The notes: generated from the sequence alone by a model not told the origin. Positions 1 through 7,903 are shown, counted from the stretch's first letter. The stretch: 11,876 bases of DNA from Sideroxydans sp. (GCA_030823965.1 JAVBYP010000067.1:1-11876); one strand, 5' to 3'. Numbers and translations are program-made.

Positions 1-437
1 GGGTGGCGGGTAAAGATGTGCTGAACGAACATGGCGGCGACGGTCTGTATCAACCGCTCGATCTGAATATCGCCAAGTGCCGCATGATGGTCGCGGTGCG
101 CAGCGACTTTGATTACGAATCCGCCGTGAAGCAGGGCGCACGGATTCGCGTGGCGACCAAATATGTGAAGACGGCACGTGAACACTTCGCCTCTAAAGGC
201 GTGCACGTCGACCTCATCAAGCTGTACGGTTCGATGGAGCTGGCACCGCTGGTCGGACTATCCGACGCCATCGTCGATTTGGTGAGTAGTGGTGCGACCT
301 TGAAGGCGAACAACCTCGTCGCAGTAGAAGAGATCGCGCAGATATCTTCGCGCTTGGTAGTCAATCAGGCTTCGCTGAAACTTAAACGTACTACGATTCA
401 ACCGATGCTGGATGCATTTGCCGGAGCAGTTCAATGA
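1..437 (+). CDS. hisG: ATP phosphoribosyltransferase, catalytic subunit (short-form HisG), 5' end cut off by the window
   Basis: First enzyme of histidine biosynthesis: it condenses ATP with PRPP to give phosphoribosyl-ATP in the cytoplasm. Only the last 144 residues are present; the reading frame is open at the left edge, and bases 1-2 fit the end of the Gly codon expected before VAGKD, so the true start lies outside. Seen directly: the VAGKDVL..HGGDGLY segment, a substrate-binding region, and the HisG signature [19 protein letters not shown] followed by TLKANNL. The protein ends soon after the catalytic fold (last residues AFAGAVQ), with no room for the C-terminal regulatory domain of long HisG. 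It is therefore the short form, which in characterised species works with a HisZ regulatory subunit; hisZ is not in the window. The TGA stop overlaps the hisD start as ATGA, implying translational coupling. Family assignment is very secure. Confidence 0.96.
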   Translation, partial: VAGKDVLNEHGGDGLYQPLDLNIAKCRMMVAVRSDFDYESAVKQGARIRVATKYVKTAREHFASKGVHVDLIKLYGSMELAPLVGLSDAIVDLVSSGATLKANNLVAVEEIAQISSRLVVNQASLKLKRTTIQPMLDAFAGAVQ

Positions 438-1735
438 ACATCACAAGACTCTCTACCCAACAAGCCGATTTTGATGCCACGCTGACCAAGCTGTTGGCAT
501 TTGAAGAAACGGCAGATGACAAACTCGAAGCTACTGTTGCGAGCATCCTCGCGGATGTAAAGAAGCGTGGTAACGATGCTGTGTTGGAATACACCCGAAA
601 ATTCGACCGTTTGCCCTCTATCACTGAAGCTTCGATGGAATTGCCGCAATCTGAGTTGAAGGCGGCCTTCGAAGGCTTGCCTGCCGATCAGAAGCTCGCT
701 TTGGAGCAAGCCGCTCAGCGTGTCACCTCGTATCACAAGAAGCAAGTACAGGCTTCGTGGACCTATCTGGACGAAGACGGCACCATGCTTGGTCAGCAAG
801 TCACTCCGTTGGATCGCGTCGGCCTCTACGTACCCGGTGGCAAAGCTGCCTACCCATCTTCCGTGCTGATGAACGCCTTGCCTGCCAAAGTGGCAGGAGT
901 GGATGAACTCATCATGGTCGTACCCACACCCGATGGTGTGAAGAACCAATTAGTGCTGGCTGCGGCGTATCTATCCAAGGTGGATCGCGTGTTCACCATC
1001 GGTGGCGCACAGGCCGTGGGCGCGTTGGCTTATGGCACAGCCACCATCCCCAAGGTGGACAAGATCGTCGGCCCTGGCAATGCCTATGTCGCCTCCGCCA
1101 AGCGCCGTGTGTTCGGCGTGTGCGGCATCGACATGATCGCCGGCCCTTCCGAGATCCTAGTCATCTGCGATGGCGGTACCGATCCAGACTGGGTGGCTAT
1201 GGACTTGTTCTCGCAAGCCGAACATGACGAACTGGCGCAAGCCATCCTGTTGTCGCCCGATGCGAAGTTCATCGAGGCGGTGGCGGCGAGTGCCAACAGG
1301 CTGTTGGAACAGATGCCACGCAAGGACATCATCAAGACCGCTCTTGAGAATCGTGGCGCGCTGATCCATGTGAAAGACATGGATGAAGCCTGCCGCATCA
1401 GCAACCGTATCGCGCCAGAACACTTGGAACTGTCCGTGGCTGACCCACAAGCATGGCTACCCAAGCTCAAGCACGCTGGCGCCATCTTTATGGGGCGTTA
1501 CACCTCCGAGTCGCTGGGCGACTATTGTGCGGGCCCCAATCACGTCCTACCCACCTCGGGCACGGCGCGTTTCTCCTCGCCGCTGGGGGTGTATGACTTC
1601 CAAAAGCGTAGCAGCCTCATCCAAGTCTCCGCCAAAGGCGCGCAAACCCTAGGAGCCATCGCATCCACCTTGGCTTTTGGCGAGGGTTTGCAGGCGCATG
1701 CGCAGTCGGCTTTGTATAGAAAGAACAGCTCATAA
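434..1735 (+). CDS. hisD: Histidinol dehydrogenase
   Basis: Catalyses the last two steps of histidine synthesis, oxidising L-histidinol through histidinal to histidine with two NAD+ and a catalytic Zn2+. At 433 residues it has the usual family length. Visible landmarks are the [19 protein letters not shown] segment, the GPGN motif with [11 protein letters not shown] after it, and the zinc and catalytic residues expected from the E. coli enzyme: Gln261 and His264 (SQAEHDE), Glu329-His330 (IAPEHLEL), Asp363 ([10 protein letters not shown]) and His422 (LQAHAQS). All key residues are present, so it should be active. The ATG overlaps the hisG stop by 4 bases, which fixes the start. In many betaproteobacteria hisC comes next; here the stop codon is followed at once by a palindromic repeat and then ribosomal protein genes, so the his cluster appears to end here. 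Confidence 0.97.
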   Translation: MNITRLSTQQADFDATLTKLLAFEETADDKLEATVASILADVKKRGNDAVLEYTRKFDRLPSITEASMELPQSELKAAFEGLPADQKLALEQAAQRVTSYHKKQVQASWTYLDEDGTMLGQQVTPLDRVGLYVPGGKAAYPSSVLMNALPAKVAGVDELIMVVPTPDGVKNQLVLAAAYLSKVDRVFTIGGAQAVGALAYGTATIPKVDKIVGPGNAYVASAKRRVFGVCGIDMIAGPSEILVICDGGTDPDWVAMDLFSQAEHDELAQAILLSPDAKFIEAVAASANRLLEQMPRKDIIKTALENRGALIHVKDMDEACRISNRIAPEHLELSVADPQAWLPKLKHAGAIFMGRYTSESLGDYCAGPNHVLPTSGTARFSSPLGVYDFQKRSSLIQVSAKGAQTLGAIASTLAFGEGLQAHAQSALYRKNSS

Positions 1736-1853
1736 ATCCATTCTTTGGGCGCATCGCGGCGTTGTGCAGTGCTCACAACCTCGCCTACCCCTACGGTATG
1801 TCTCGGTCGTTGCGCGCTGTACGCCTTGCGCTGCATCCCAAATCGATGGATTT
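1734..1853. repeat. 120-base imperfect palindromic repeat at the end of hisD
   Basis: The ends are inverted copies: AAATCCAT-TC-TTTGGG (1734-1749) on the left and CCCAAA-TCG-ATGGATTT (1837-1853) on the right. Pairing continues inwards imperfectly; for example left GGCGTTGTGCAG resembles the reverse complement of right CTGTACGCC. The whole segment could therefore fold into one long, bulged hairpin. The left end begins inside the hisD TAA stop codon. No transposase gene and no obvious target-site duplication is visible. It resembles dispersed REP- or MITE-like intergenic elements, but only one copy is in this window, so mobility and copy number are inference. It has no run of T after the hairpin, so a rho-independent terminator role is not supported. 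Confidence 0.7.
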
Positions 1854-1894
1854 CTGGGGGGAAATGGGTAATTTTGAGTTGGTTAAAGTTTAGG

Positions 1895-1924
1895 TTGTGT
1901 GTGTTTCAAGGTTTGGGGTAGAAT
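1895..1924 (+). promoter_or_regulatory. Putative sigma-70 promoter for rpmB-rpmG
   Basis: A TTGTGT -35-like hexamer (1895-1900) is followed after 18 bases by a TAGAAT -10 hexamer (1919-1924). The expected RNA start is about 30 bases upstream of the rpmB ATG. A GC-rich stretch (CCGCGCC) directly follows the -10 box, a discriminator type that in well-studied bacteria goes with growth-rate and stringent control of ribosomal genes. The -35 match is only moderate. Confidence 0.5.
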
Positions 1925-1960
1925 CCGCGCCTCATTTTTGCAACTGGTCTGGAGTTAGTC

Positions 1961-2197
1961 ATGGCACGCGTCTGTCAAGTAACGGGGAAAGCCCCGATGG
2001 TTGGGAACAATATCTCCCACGCGAATAACAAAACCAAGCGTCGTTTCTTGCCGAATCTGCAACAACGCCGTTTGTGGGTGGAATCTGAAAATCGTTGGGT
2101 TTCTATGCGTATAACGAATGCTGCATTGCGCACTATCGACAAGAACGGCATTGATGCTGTCCTGTTCGAGATGCGTGCTCGCGGCGAGAAGATATAA
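1961..2197 (+). CDS. rpmB: 50S ribosomal protein L28
   Basis: Component of the large ribosomal subunit. The 78-residue length and the opening [12 protein letters not shown], the [19 protein letters not shown] segment and the [19 protein letters not shown] segment are typical of bacterial L28. It has Cys5 but lacks the paired CxxC zinc-ribbon cysteines of zinc-binding L28 proteins, so it is the zinc-free (C-minus) form, as in E. coli. A GGAG-like ribosome-binding site lies 7-10 bases before the ATG. It precedes rpmG by 11 bases, the usual pairing in proteobacteria, and the two are almost certainly co-transcribed from the promoter ending at 1924. Confidence 0.97.
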   Translation: MARVCQVTGKAPMVGNNISHANNKTKRRFLPNLQQRRLWVESENRWVSMRITNAALRTIDKNGIDAVLFEMRARGEKI

Positions 2198-2208
2198 GGG
2201 GAAGAGTC

Positions 2209-2376
2209 ATGGCAAAAGGCGCTCGCGAAAAGATCAAGTTGGAATCCTCTGCTGGTACAGGGCATTTCTACACAACGAACAAGAACAAACGCACCACACC
2301 AGAAAAGCTCGAATTCATGAAGTTCGATCCAGTGGTTCGCAAGCACGTCGCATACAAGGAAACCAAGCTGAAGTGA
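2209..2376 (+). CDS. rpmG: 50S ribosomal protein L33
   Basis: A 55-residue large-subunit ribosomal protein. The translation begins [20 protein letters not shown] and continues with [23 protein letters not shown]-like FDPVVRKHV and YKETKLK, matching proteobacterial L33 almost residue for residue. There are no cysteines, so it is the zinc-free (C-minus) form. A strong purine-rich ribosome-binding site (AAGGGGAAG) starts right at the rpmB stop codon and sets the ATG at 2209. The gene is too short for many automated ORF cut-offs but is not in doubt. It is followed 26 bases later by a hairpin terminator. Confidence 0.97.
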   Translation: MAKGAREKIKLESSAGTGHFYTTNKNKRTTPEKLEFMKFDPVVRKHVAYKETKLK

Positions 2377-2402
2377 TTCGGTGAAGTTCCGGTAGGCAAA
2401 AG

Positions 2403-2428
2403 AAAACCCGCAGCGATGCGGGTTTTTT
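2403..2428. terminator. Bidirectional rho-independent terminator between rpmG and the SpoIIAA-like gene
   Basis: The stem AAAACCCGCA (2403-2412) pairs perfectly with TGCGGGTTTT (2417-2426) around a GCGA loop, which is a GNRA tetraloop. Six T follow on the plus strand (2423-2428). Reading the minus strand, the A-rich left flank becomes a TTTTCTTTT tract, so the same hairpin can stop transcription arriving from either side. That fits its place between two convergent operons. Confidence 0.9.
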
Positions 2429-2447
2429 GTTTTGGGCTAATCTAAAT

Positions 2448-2795
2448 CTAGGCTTTTACCCATTCCTGAGCGGCCGCGTATTCGTTGAAGACCCGAATAT
2501 CCGCATCCACGAACAAGCGTGACAGCCAAGCCTGCCAAGTGAGCCATTGGTCGTCGGTGACGACGGCGATCTTGTTGAAATCGTGATTGTGTGTACGGCT
2601 GAAGAATTTGATCTCTTCCCACGCGACATCCGTCGTGTAGTCGATCATGCCGCGCAGGTCGAATATCAGGTTGATCTGGTCGCCACTCTTGAGTTTGTAT
2701 AGCGCGTGCTCTTCGAACTGTTTGAAATCGGCGAGGGTGAAGTCGCCCATGACGGCGATGTTGACGAGGTTGGTCTTGTCTTCGATGGTGATCAT
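2448..2795 (-). CDS. SpoIIAA-like (STAS-fold) protein of the DUF3478 type
   Basis: A 115-residue soluble protein. The middle and end match what I know of the SpoIIAA-like family: an early beta strand with a GDFTLADFKQFEEH helix start, NLIFDLRGM (about 42-50), a conserved AWEEIKFF helix, IAVVTDDQW (76-84) and a final strand plus helix ending RVFNEYAAAQEWVKA. Family members have an STAS/CRAL-TRIO-like fold, but no biochemical role is established and no phosphorylatable serine context is obvious here. I chose the ATG at 2795 over an upstream start (2873) because AGAGG lies 7 bases before it and because it overlaps the transporter stop as ATGA. This overlap indicates one operon with the EamA transporter. 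It is the last gene before the bidirectional terminator. Confidence 0.82.
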   Translation of the reverse strand: MITIEDKTNLVNIAVMGDFTLADFKQFEEHALYKLKSGDQINLIFDLRGMIDYTTDVAWEEIKFFSRTHNHDFNKIAVVTDDQWLTWQAWLSRLFVDADIRVFNEYAAAQEWVKA

Positions 2796-3646
2796 TTGCT
2801 TACCTCTGTGTTGGTTGGGGCTAGGCGCAAGCTTAACATGCCGCTGGCGATGACGAGTGCGATACCCAGCCACGCGCTGACGCTCAATGACTCGTTCCAG
2901 AATATCAATCCGAACAGGGCAGAGAACACCACCGTGCTGTAGGCCAGACTACCGACGACCAAGGTCTGTCCAGTGCGGTAGGCGCGTGTCATGAAGAGTT
3001 GGGCGAAGGTGGCTGATGCGCCGATGGCGATGAGTAAGGGCAAGTCGCTGAATGAGAGTGCATGCAGGGTGTCGGTGAACATCCAGGCGCCGCTGATGAG
3101 GGTGGCGATGAGGTTGAAATAGAACACCACGCGTATGCCCGATTCTCCCGCCATACCCAGTTGTCGCACGTTGAGCAGAGCCACACCTGCTAACACACCA
3201 GAGACGAGTCCGAGCAAGCCGGGGAAGAGTTGGTCTTGTTCCAGTGTGGGATGTAGCAACAGGATGATACCTGCGAAACCCACCACCAAAGCAGTCGTCA
3301 ATGGAGCATGGAATTTGTCTTTCAATACCAGCACGGTGAAGACGGATAGGAACAAGGACGAGGTGTAGTTGAGGGTGATGGCAGTCGCCAGCGGCAATAC
3401 AGTGATGCAGTAGAAGAACAGCAACATGGCGATAGTGCCGGACAAGCCGCGCCAGATATGGCCGCGCCAATGGGCTGTGGCGAACGAGAGTCTGGATCGA
3501 TGCAACATCGCGTACACGATGATGAGTCCGAAGAAGGAGCGGTAGAAGACTAGCTCGCTACTGGTGAAGTCAGCGCCGCCGAGCTTGACTAGTGAGCCCA
3601 TGCATGCGAAGAGCAGGCCTGCGACGAGCATCCATAACGAACCCAT
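2792..3646 (-). CDS. EamA/DMT-superfamily membrane transporter
   Basis: A 284-residue inner-membrane protein with about ten hydrophobic segments (roughly 2-23, 31-48, 67-87, 90-108, 116-132, 142-160, 171-190, 202-219, 229-250 and 256-274). They form the two tandem EamA repeats typical of drug/metabolite transporters. Characteristic pieces are WMLVAGLLFACMGSLVKLG at the N-terminus and AYRTGQTLVVGSLAYSTVVF before a FWNESLS turn in the second repeat. Substrates in this superfamily range from amino acids and nucleosides to drugs and cannot be predicted from sequence. It starts 19 bases after the Rieske gene stop and overlaps the next gene by 4 bases, so the three minus-strand genes probably form one transcript. 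The ribosome-binding site before the ATG is weak; a second in-frame ATG five codons on is a less likely start. Confidence 0.88.
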   Translation of the reverse strand: MGSLWMLVAGLLFACMGSLVKLGGADFTSSELVFYRSFFGLIIVYAMLHRSRLSFATAHWRGHIWRGLSGTIAMLLFFYCITVLPLATAITLNYTSSLFLSVFTVLVLKDKFHAPLTTALVVGFAGIILLLHPTLEQDQLFPGLLGLVSGVLAGVALLNVRQLGMAGESGIRVVFYFNLIATLISGAWMFTDTLHALSFSDLPLLIAIGASATFAQLFMTRAYRTGQTLVVGSLAYSTVVFSALFGLIFWNESLSVSAWLGIALVIASGMLSLRLAPTNTEVSK

Positions 3647-3665
3647 TGTTAAGCGGGAACGACGG

Positions 3666-4763
3666 TCACAGATGCGGTGCGAGGTTGCGCTTCAGATACT
3701 CATGGAAGTGCAACATGCCGTCTTCGGTCGGCGACTGGTAAGGCCCGGCTTCTTCGATGCCGCGTTGATAGAGCGACTTGCGACCTTGGTGCATACGGTG
3801 GCAGATGATGTCGTCTTCCACAGCAGTCTCGTTATAAGCCTTCTGTTCTGCTTCAACGAAATCACGTTCGAACATCGCGATCTCTTCCAAGTAGTAGAAC
3901 TCGACCACGTTGGTGCACGCTTCCGTTCCGCGTGGGATGAGTGTACTGATGACCAGTGTGCCGGGATACCACTCGACCGTGATGTTAGGGTAGTAGGTGA
4001 GCCAGATCGCGCCGTACTTGGGCAGTTTGTCGCCGTAGTAGCGCAACACCTGTTCCTGCCATTTGCCATAGATCGGACTGCCGACCTTGCGCAGTGCGTT
4101 GCTGATGCCTACGGTCTGTACACTGTACTGTTCGCCGAACTGCCACTTGAGGTCGTCGCAATCCACGAAGTTACCTAGTCCGGGATGAAACGGTACGACG
4201 TGGTAGTCCTCCAGATACACCTCGATGAAGGTCTTCCAGTTGAAGGCATATTCATCCACTTGGATGCGATCCAGCATATAGCCGGAGAAATCCAAGTCTT
4301 TCATCACGCCCATATTCGCAAGGTCTTTTGCGATGTCGCGCTTGCCCGAGAACAGCAGGCCGTTCCAGTTCTGTAGCGGTGACTTGTTCAGGTGCAGGCA
4401 AGGGTTCTGCGGGAAGTGCGGTGCACCCATCAACTCGCCATCGTTCTTGTAAGTCCAGCGATGGAGCGGACACACGATGGTCTTGGCGTTGCCGCGCCCT
4501 TCCAGCATCGTTGCTTGGCGGTGGCGGCAGATATTGGAAAGCAGTTCCACGCCGTTCGGGTTGCGCACCAACATCTGCGCATTGCCGTCCAGCACGTGAT
4601 AGTCGCCAAGGTTGGGCACCATCAGCTCATGTCCGACGTAGTTCGGACCATTCTCGAAAAGCACGCGGCGCTCTGTCTCCAATACTTTTGGATCGAAGTA
4701 CCAGCTCATCGGAGGTTGCGCGATGACGGGATTGAACTGCTGAGTCTTGGCTATTTCGGACAT
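3666..4763 (-). CDS. Rieske non-heme iron oxygenase, alpha (catalytic) subunit
   Basis: Aromatic ring-hydroxylating dioxygenase/choline monooxygenase-like protein, 365 residues. Domain order: an N-terminal Rieske [2Fe-2S] domain with the full CxH-x16-CxxH motif (Cys79, His81, Cys98, His101), then a catalytic domain with the mononuclear iron motif EDYHVVPFH (His188, His193; Asp186 is the likely bridging residue) and a later acidic pair in VEDDIICHRMHQG (Asp317/318), one of which would be the third iron ligand. All metal ligands are present, so it should be active with an electron-donating reductase, but no reductase or beta subunit is nearby and the substrate is unknown. I chose the ATG at 4763 (AGAGGA about 9 bases upstream) over a GTG at 4769, which would sit too close to it. 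It heads a minus-strand cluster and is divergent from xseB. Confidence 0.9.
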   Translation of the reverse strand: MSEIAKTQQFNPVIAQPPMSWYFDPKVLETERRVLFENGPNYVGHELMVPNLGDYHVLDGNAQMLVRNPNGVELLSNICRHRQATMLEGRGNAKTIVCPLHRWTYKNDGELMGAPHFPQNPCLHLNKSPLQNWNGLLFSGKRDIAKDLANMGVMKDLDFSGYMLDRIQVDEYAFNWKTFIEVYLEDYHVVPFHPGLGNFVDCDDLKWQFGEQYSVQTVGISNALRKVGSPIYGKWQEQVLRYYGDKLPKYGAIWLTYYPNITVEWYPGTLVISTLIPRGTEACTNVVEFYYLEEIAMFERDFVEAEQKAYNETAVEDDIICHRMHQGRKSLYQRGIEEAGPYQSPTEDGMLHFHEYLKRNLAPHL

Positions 4764-4804
4764 ACCCACGATTCCTCTGTGAATACGGGTTAAACGGGGC
4801 AGGG

Positions 4805-4833
4805 ATTGTCCCCGAATTCAGAGGGTGGGGCAA
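4805..4833 (-). promoter_or_regulatory. Weak candidate promoter for the Rieske-EamA-SpoIIAA-like cluster
   Basis: On the minus strand TTGCCC (4833-4828) is followed after 17 bases by GACAAT (4810-4805), about 40 bases upstream of the oxygenase start codon. Both hexamers are imperfect, so this is only the best-looking candidate in a 135-base divergent gap. It would lie back to back with, and partly beside, the xseB promoter, so the two could share a regulator; no operator is apparent. Confidence 0.22.
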
Positions 4834-4839
4834 CAATAA

Positions 4840-4869
4840 TTGGCTCAAGCATTAGGGGTTGGGTAAAAT
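4840..4869 (+). promoter_or_regulatory. Putative sigma-70 promoter for xseB-ispA-dxs
   Basis: TTGGCT (4840-4845), an 18-base spacer and TAAAAT (4864-4869), followed by a GC-rich GGCGGCC discriminator. The -10 box is about 30 bases before the xseB ATG. The spacer length and the downstream GC-rich block resemble the rpmB and folE2 promoters in this window. Confidence 0.55.
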
Positions 4870-4898
4870 GGCGGCCTTTCGCAAGCAGGGCATCTTTC

Positions 4899-5132
4899 AT
4901 GGCCGGTAAAGCACAAAAAACAGTCAGTTTCGAAGCGGCGATGACCGAGTTGGATCAACTCGTCACAGACATGGAAGGCGGGAAGCTGTCTTTGGAAGAC
5001 TCCTTGGCGGCCTATAAACGCGGCGCAGAATTGTTGTCCTTCTGCCGTGGCAAGTTGGACGATGCCCAACAACAAGTACGTGTGTTGGAAGACGGTGTGC
5101 TGAAAGATTTCTCCGCAGGTAATGACGCGTGA
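4899..5132 (+). CDS. xseB: Exodeoxyribonuclease VII small subunit
   Basis: Small subunit of exonuclease VII, a single-strand-specific nuclease made of one XseA and several XseB subunits. It degrades ssDNA to oligonucleotides and takes part in repair. The 77-residue length is standard, and the family pattern is clear: SFEAAMTELDQLVTDMEGG, then LSLEDSLAAYKRGAELL, then a helix with KLDDAQQQVRVLEDG. The ATG at 4899 is preferred over an earlier in-frame start at 4806, which lies upstream of the promoter; a modest AGCAGGG ribosome-binding site precedes it. The stop overlaps the ispA start by 4 bases (GTGA). xseA is not in the window. xseB directly upstream of ispA and dxs is a widespread proteobacterial arrangement. 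Confidence 0.93.
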   Translation: MAGKAQKTVSFEAAMTELDQLVTDMEGGKLSLEDSLAAYKRGAELLSFCRGKLDDAQQQVRVLEDGVLKDFSAGNDA

Positions 5133-6025
5133 TAGCTAAAGAATTCTCCAGCTGGGTCGCTCACCAGCAATCTCGATTCGAAGACGTGTTGCGCAATCTG
5201 CTGCCCTCAGCAGAGGTCGCGCCACAACGTTTGCATGCCGCGATGCGCTACAGCGTGTTGGACGGTGGCAAGCGGGTGCGTCCTTTATTGGCTTTTGCGG
5301 CAGGTGAGTTGGCCGGCGCAGACGTGGCACGTGTGAACTACGCTGCCGCTGCCGTCGAACTCATCCACGCCTACTCCTTGGTGCACGACGACATGCCTTG
5401 CATGGACGACGACGTGTTGCGTCGTGGTAAACCGACTTGCCATGTGGAATATGACGAAGCCACCGCGCTGCTGGTGGGCGATGCGCTACAAAGTCTGGCT
5501 TTTCAATTCCTGTCTGAACAACGTCTGAGCGATGAGCCAAGCAAACAGTTGCAGATGGTGAAGTTGCTGGCGGTGGCGTCTGGCTCTCGTGGTATGGCAG
5601 GTGGTCAGGCCATCGATCTCGCCAGTGTGGGTAAGCAACTGACGTTGCCTGAGTTGGAACAGATGCACATCCATAAGACCGGCGCGCTGATACGCGCGGC
5701 CATATTGCTAGGCGCCCATTGCGGCAATGGACTGAGCGATGCACAGCTCGATAAATTGGATCGCTTCGGCAAACTCATCGGCTTGGCCTTCCAAGTGGTG
5801 GATGATGTGCTCGATTGCGAGGCGGATACCGCGACCTTGGGTAAGACCGCAGGCAAGGATGCCGACAACGACAAGCCGACCTACGTGAGCCTGCTGGGCT
5901 TGCAAGAAGCCAAAGCGATGGCGCAAAGACTGCATAAAGAAGCACTAGAGACTCTGAGTGAATTCGGCGATTCAGCGCGCCGTTTGCGTGAGCTGGCCGA
6001 CTTCATCGTGCTACGGAAATTCTGA
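5129..6025 (+). CDS. ispA: Farnesyl diphosphate synthase (polyprenyl synthase family)
   Basis: Cytoplasmic prenyltransferase that condenses DMAPP with two IPP to give farnesyl diphosphate, the precursor of undecaprenyl phosphate, the quinone side chain and, where present, hopanoids. At 298 residues it matches bacterial IspA. Motifs in order: GGKRVRP (46-52) for IPP binding, first Asp-rich motif DDMPCMDDD (87-95) with the two-residue insertion usual in bacterial type-II enzymes, LVGDALQ (115-121), HKTGALI (182-188) and second Asp-rich motif DDVLD (225-229). The start is GTG, chosen because it overlaps the xseB stop and keeps the normal N-terminus; the next ATG would remove conserved residues. 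The stop shares one base with the dxs ATG (TGATG). Chain-length specificity for C15 is inferred from family and context. Confidence 0.95.
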   Translation: MIAKEFSSWVAHQQSRFEDVLRNLLPSAEVAPQRLHAAMRYSVLDGGKRVRPLLAFAAGELAGADVARVNYAAAAVELIHAYSLVHDDMPCMDDDVLRRGKPTCHVEYDEATALLVGDALQSLAFQFLSEQRLSDEPSKQLQMVKLLAVASGSRGMAGGQAIDLASVGKQLTLPELEQMHIHKTGALIRAAILLGAHCGNGLSDAQLDKLDRFGKLIGLAFQVVDDVLDCEADTATLGKTAGKDADNDKPTYVSLLGLQEAKAMAQRLHKEALETLSEFGDSARRLRELADFIVLRKF

Positions 6026-7872
6026 TGTACACACTTCTCGATACGATCAAATCTCCCGAAGATCTGCGCAAGCTAGAACGTGACCAGTTGCCACAACTCG
6101 CTGCGGAGTTGCGCGAGTTCTTGGTCGAGTCGGTGAGCAAGACGGGTGGCCACTTGTCGTCCAATCTCGGTACGGTCGAGTTGACCATCGCGCTACACAC
6201 CATCTTCAATACGCCACAAGACAAGTTGGTGTGGGATGTGGGCCACCAGACGTATGTTCATAAGATATTGACGGGGCGTCGCGCAGCGATGAGTACGCTG
6301 CGCATGAAGGGCGGCATCGCGGGATTCCCTAAACGCGAAGAGAGTCCTTACGATACTTTCGGCACAGGGCATTCCAGCACCTCCATCTCGGCAGCGCTGG
6401 GTATGGCTGCGGCGGCCAAGTTGCGCGGCTCCGATGAACGCGCGGCCGCCATCATCGGCGATGGCGCGATGACAGGTGGTATGGCGTTCGAGGCTTTGAA
6501 CAATGCGGGGGCGATGGATGCCAACGTCCTCGTCATCTTGAACGACAACGACATGTCCATCTCGCGCCCGGTCGGCGCGCTCAACAACTATCTGGCGAAG
6601 CTGATGTCGGGACGTTTCTATGCTGCCGTGCGTAGCCGCAGCGAGAAGATGCTCAAGGGAATGCCGCCCGTTCTGGAGTTCGCCAAGCGCACTGAGGAAC
6701 ACCTCAAAGGCATGGTCATTCCCGGCACGATGTTCGAGGAATTCGGCTTCAACTACATCGGCCCCATCGACGGACATGACATCGATGTGTTGCTCGACAC
6801 TTTGAGCAACATCCGCAAATTGGAAGGCCCGCAATTCCTGCATATCGTCACGCAGAAAGGTAAGGGCTACGACAAGGCGGAAGCGGATTGTCTGCTCTAC
6901 CACGGCGTATCCAAGTTCGACCGCACTAGCGGCATCGTTCCAAAACCCACCCAACAGCAGACCTACACGCAGGTGTTCGGTGATTGGCTGTGCGACATGG
7001 CGGCGGCGGATGAGAAGTTGGTCGGAATCACGCCCGCCATGTGTGAAGGTTCTGGTATGCCCGAGTTCGCCGAGAAGTTCCCGCAACGCTATTTCGATGT
7101 GGGCATCGCGGAACAGCATGCGCTTACCTTCGCGGCGGGCATGGCGTGTGAAGGCTACAAACCTGTGGTGGCGATCTACTCCACCTTCTTGCAGCGCGCC
7201 TACGACCAACTCATACACGACATCACCATCCAGAATCTGCCCGTGATGCTCGCCATCGACCGTGGTGGCCTAGTTGGTGCGGATGGTGCGACGCACGCGG
7301 GCAGTTTCGATCTGAGCTTTCTGCGTTGTATCCCCAACATGACAATCATGACGCCAAGCGATGAGAGCGAATGTCGCATGATGTTGAGCACTGCTTATCA
7401 AATGAACTCACCGACCGCAGTGCGTTATCCGCGCGGTTCAGGCCCCGGTGTGGCGACAGAGAATCATCTGCAAACCATCCCAGTCGGCAAAGGTGAAGTG
7501 CGCCTTGCAGGTAAAGACATCGCCATCCTCGCTTTCGGCTCTATGCTGGAGCCGGCCTTGGAGGCGGGTAAGCAGTTAGGCGCAACGGTCGCCAACATGC
7601 GTTTCGTCAAACCATTGGACGAAGAGTTGGTGATGCGGTTGGCGCGTGAGCACACACTCATCGTGACGGTGGAAGAGAACACCATCCAAGGTGGAGCCGG
7701 TAGTGCAGTCGCAGAATGTTTGGCCAAACAGGGTGTTGCGGTATCGACGTTGCATCTTGGACTGCCTGATCATTTCATCGAACAAGGCGAGCACAAACAA
7801 TTACTTGCGGATGCCGGTTTGGATGCTGCGGGCATCCTTCGTTCCATCCAAACTCGGGCGGCAAGAAAATAG
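6025..7872 (+). CDS. dxs: 1-deoxy-D-xylulose-5-phosphate synthase
   Basis: Thiamine-diphosphate enzyme that joins pyruvate and glyceraldehyde 3-phosphate, the first and usually rate-limiting step of the MEP isoprenoid pathway; DXP also feeds thiamine and pyridoxal synthesis. At 615 residues it is close to the 620 of E. coli. Visible: GGHLSSNLG with His43, [14 protein letters not shown] (72-85), the ThDP/Mg motif from GDG (145-147) to NDN (173-175), DVGIAEQHA with the catalytic Glu363, [14 protein letters not shown] in the pyrimidine-binding domain, and the C-terminal transketolase-like domain with RYPRGSGPG before it. Translation is coupled to ispA through a TGATG junction with only a weak ribosome-binding site of its own. 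No terminator follows; the folE2 promoter comes almost at once. Confidence 0.97.
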   Translation: MYTLLDTIKSPEDLRKLERDQLPQLAAELREFLVESVSKTGGHLSSNLGTVELTIALHTIFNTPQDKLVWDVGHQTYVHKILTGRRAAMSTLRMKGGIAGFPKREESPYDTFGTGHSSTSISAALGMAAAAKLRGSDERAAAIIGDGAMTGGMAFEALNNAGAMDANVLVILNDNDMSISRPVGALNNYLAKLMSGRFYAAVRSRSEKMLKGMPPVLEFAKRTEEHLKGMVIPGTMFEEFGFNYIGPIDGHDIDVLLDTLSNIRKLEGPQFLHIVTQKGKGYDKAEADCLLYHGVSKFDRTSGIVPKPTQQQTYTQVFGDWLCDMAAADEKLVGITPAMCEGSGMPEFAEKFPQRYFDVGIAEQHALTFAAGMACEGYKPVVAIYSTFLQRAYDQLIHDITIQNLPVMLAIDRGGLVGADGATHAGSFDLSFLRCIPNMTIMTPSDESECRMMLSTAYQMNSPTAVRYPRGSGPGVATENHLQTIPVGKGEVRLAGKDIAILAFGSMLEPALEAGKQLGATVANMRFVKPLDEELVMRLAREHTLIVTVEENTIQGGAGSAVAECLAKQGVAVSTLHLGLPDHFIEQGEHKQLLADAGLDAAGILRSIQTRAARK

Positions 7873-7873
7873 C

Positions 7874-7903
7874 TTGAGTATATTAGTCGGGATTGAATAC
7901 AAT
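7874..7903 (+). promoter_or_regulatory. Putative sigma-70 promoter for folE2
   Basis: TTGAGT (7874-7879), an 18-base spacer and TACAAT (7898-7903), starting two bases after the dxs stop codon. The sequence after the -10 box, CCGGCCTCAT, is nearly the same as at the rpmB promoter (CCGCGCCTCAT). No Zur-like palindrome is seen, so zinc control of this folE2 is not supported by the sequence. Confidence 0.55.

Noticed and set aside
431..949. Minus-strand open frame of 172 codons in hisD, with similar antisense frames in htpG and folE2
   Set aside because: They are shadows of well-supported genes on the plus strand; the amino acid composition is not protein-like.
1540..1836. Minus-strand frame of 98 codons running from the hisD 3' end through the palindromic repeat
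   Set aside because: Half is antisense to hisD and the rest is the repeat element itself. Similar frames may be annotated as small proteins in other genomes, but nothing supports translation.
1734..1853. Integron attC site
   Set aside because: The length and imperfect palindrome suggest it, but the ends lack the RYYYAAC/GTTRRRY core sites, and there is no integron integrase or cassette organisation.
2796..2873. Longer start (2873) for the SpoIIAA-like protein
   Set aside because: The extra 26 residues are Arg/His-rich, overlap the transporter gene and do not look like the family; the ATG at 2795 has a good ribosome-binding site and an ATGA overlap.
2448..4763. The three minus-strand genes as a defence or signalling system
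   Set aside because: A Rieske oxygenase, EamA transporter and SpoIIAA-like protein point to metabolism and transport; no nuclease, NTPase effector or toxin domain is present.
6193..7218. A 341-codon open frame on the minus strand inside dxs
   Set aside because: It lies wholly antisense to a fully conserved dxs, has a His/Arg-rich composition typical of a mirrored GC-rich coding frame, and shows no recognisable motif or ribosome-binding site.
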